In this document: positions 62,762-64,000 of the stretch, in pieces
How positions within the stretch are numbered: position 1 is the stretch's first letter
How the letters are laid out: the number at the start of each line of letters is the position of its first letter
Source: Ignavibacteriota bacterium
Lineage (GTDB): Bacteria; Bacteroidota; Ignavibacteria; UBA10030
Length of the DNA stretch: 64,000 nucleotides
Reading direction: 5' to 3'
Assembly (NCBI GenBank): GCA_003170475.1
Contig: PMZI01000026.1
Location: forward strand, 127,173-191,172
Program-made: the position numbers and the translations under genes
Notes under the pieces: generated by a model
Told to the model about the DNA's origin: nothing
Databases searched by the model: none
The model's input: the letters and a program-made list of their open reading frames with translations, nothing else

Positions 62762-63769
62762 ATGCAAAGAAATATGCTGATGTGGAAAAACAATATACTC
62801 GCTTCGCCCAAAAGGATTGCCATCCCCATCATGACGCACCCCGGGATTGATCTCACCGGACATACGGTTGACGAGACGGTGCATAGTTCGGAATTACATG
62901 CAGGCGCCGTTCAGGCTGTCGCAAAGGCTTATCCCACCGGTGCTTCGACTATGATCATGGATCTCTCCGTGGAGGCAGAGGCGTTCGGGGCAAAGGTTCG
63001 CTTCGCTGACAATGAAGTTCCCGCTGTGACCGGAAGATGCGTCTATGATGAAGAATCTATTGGGCGACTTGCGATTCCTGATCTCTCAGAGGCACGAGTC
63101 GGTCAATGGCTTGAGGCGGCACGCCGGGCTGCCTTGGTAATCACGGATCGACCGGTGTTCGCCGGATGCATTGGACCCTTTTCGCTCGCGGCTCGGTTGT
63201 ACGACGTCACCGAAATCATGACGGCAATTCTCATTGAGCCGGAGAGCATCTTGTCACTGGTGGACAAATGCACACGGTTTCTCATCACGTACGTGAAGGC
63301 GTTCAAATCGGTAGGAGCAAACGGGATTGTGATAGCGGAACCTGTTGCCGGGGTCCTGTCAGCAGATCTCTGCACTCAATTCTCGTCAGAATTCGTGCGG
63401 CGAATCGTCCTGGAAACTCAGGACGAGAACTTCCTCGTTGTTCTCCACAATTGTGGAGATACCGACACCCTACTGTCCTCGATGCACGGAACTGGCGCAG
63501 CGGGATTGCACTTTGGCAACCGATGCACGATTACGGGGGCGCTGGAACAGCTCCCTCCCGGAGTTCTTGTGTTGGGCAACCTTGACCCCGTCGGCGTATT
63601 CAAATCGGGAACGCCGGAGACAATAAGGGCGGCAACGGAGAGTCTCCTTCAGTCAACGAAGAGCTTTGCCAATTTCATCCTTTCTTCAGGATGCGATGTG
63701 CCGCCGAATGTGCCGCTGAAGAACATTGATGCTTTCTTCGACGCATTGGCTGAGTTTAATCGCTCATAG
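62762..63769 (+). CDS. Uroporphyrinogen decarboxylase family protein, methyltransferase type (second)
   Basis: A 335-residue cytoplasmic UroD-superfamily protein. It carries the zinc motif of methylcobamide:thiol methyltransferases: H229-N-C231 (LHNCGDT) and C311 (SSGCDVPP). This supports a corrinoid-dependent methyl-transfer role rather than heme synthesis. TGHTVDETVHSSELHAGAVQ and TMIMDLSVEAEAFG are family-like. No corrinoid protein is seen in the window. It starts 15 bases after the GH3 stop, so is probably in the same transcript. Confidence 0.88.
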   Translation: MQRNMLMWKNNILASPKRIAIPIMTHPGIDLTGHTVDETVHSSELHAGAVQAVAKAYPTGASTMIMDLSVEAEAFGAKVRFADNEVPAVTGRCVYDEESIGRLAIPDLSEARVGQWLEAARRAALVITDRPVFAGCIGPFSLAARLYDVTEIMTAILIEPESILSLVDKCTRFLITYVKAFKSVGANGIVIAEPVAGVLSADLCTQFSSEFVRRIVLETQDENFLVVLHNCGDTDTLLSSMHGTGAAGLHFGNRCTITGALEQLPPGVLVLGNLDPVGVFKSGTPETIRAATESLLQSTKSFANFILSSGCDVPPNVPLKNIDAFFDALAEFNRS

Positions 63770-63799
63770 ACAATTCCAACCAAGATCCGCGACCAGACT

Positions 63800-63822
63800 C
63801 CATGGAAGAAACGGTTCCATGG
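63800..63822. other. Inverted repeat before the last gene
   Basis: CCATGGAA and TTCCATGG form a perfect 8-bp inverted repeat with spacer GAAACGG, about 30 bases after the UroD stop and 21 bases before the next chosen start. It could be an operator or a weak terminator; no T-run follows. Confidence 0.4.
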
Positions 63823-63843
63823 CAGATTCGAAAGGGATTTGGC

Positions 63844-64000
63844 ATGGCATCCCGCAAACGCAAGGCGCCCAGATTCAATCGCCGCGATTTCTTCAAGAAG
63901 GCCACACTCGGGGGCCTCGCACTCCCGCTTCTCTCGTTTTCGCCGCAGGGTGAGAAAGTGAACCGCAGGCAAAGCGCGGCAAAACAACTTTCCATCCCTT
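63844..64000 (+). CDS. Tat-exported protein, N-terminal fragment
   Basis: Only the first 52 residues lie in the window. A twin-arginine leader is clear: basic start (MASRKRKAPRF), NRRDFFKKATLGG and a hydrophobic stretch LALPLLSF. ATG at 63844 is favoured by AAGGGA about 8 bases upstream; an in-frame ATG at 63802 lies inside the inverted repeat. What the mature protein does cannot be told; oxidoreductases (Gfo/Idh type), glycosidases and glycosylasparaginases with such leaders all occur in similar loci. Confidence 0.75.
   Translation, partial: MASRKRKAPRFNRRDFFKKATLGGLALPLLSFSPQGEKVNRRQSAAKQLSIP

Noticed and set aside
1-64000. tRNA genes, CRISPR arrays, insertion sequences, prophage or attachment sites
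   Set aside because: I looked in the gaps between genes and for transposase or phage proteins and saw none; a tRNAscan or ISfinder search was not possible.

Overview
The window is a stretch of bacterial chromosome, about 50-52% GC by eye, coding densely and mostly on the + strand. Several genes suggest the Bacteroidota/Ignavibacteria side of the FCB group: a DUF5916 outer-membrane-like protein, a DUF6786 protein, and many secreted glycosidases with PA14 and chitobiase-like C-terminal modules. This placement is inference. No rRNA, tRNA, insertion sequence, CRISPR array or prophage was seen, and no SusC/SusD pair is present.

Layout. Positions 1-3389 hold the tail of a glycyl radical enzyme, a lone receiver-domain protein, and a minus-strand pair (class V aminotransferase, then homoserine dehydrogenase). 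Positions 3626-5836 encode a DUF5916 protein that ends at a clear intrinsic terminator. Positions 6006-10886 encode an AmmeMemoRadiSam set: a secreted Memo-AMMECR1 fusion, a membrane protein with a spermidine-synthase-like domain, and a radical SAM enzyme with a Tat-like leader. Its leader region has nested inverted repeats. Positions 11028-14216 encode a large DUF5107/TPR protein.

From 14342 to about 62746 the region is dominated by glycan breakdown. Exported enzymes are GH38, GH29, two GH20, GH95, GH35, two GH3, a GH36-like enzyme, a clan-A-like hydrolase, a GH-like/FGE-sulfatase fusion and a glycosylasparaginase, plus an exported M24 peptidase. Together these could take a fucosylated N-glycan apart down to the GlcNAc-Asn link. 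Genes for using the sugars are interleaved: an L-fucose/L-rhamnose-type mutarotase, an HxGH nucleotidyltransferase-GHMP kinase fusion, a class II aldolase, a bifunctional aldolase/dehydrogenase, a sodium:solute symporter and galactokinase. A ribose-type ABC binding protein and permease are present without an ATPase.

The right end (58072-63769) holds a homocysteine-methyltransferase-like protein and two UroD-family proteins around a GH3 gene, suggesting methyl-group transfer linked to this locus. The window closes inside a new Tat-type exported protein.

Most interesting points: the exported AmmeMemoRadiSam operon and its leader; the glycoprotein-dismantling gene set centred on glycosylasparaginase; the nucleotidyltransferase-kinase fusion; and a hairpin repeat found just after two different stop codons, with matching stem and loop lengths.
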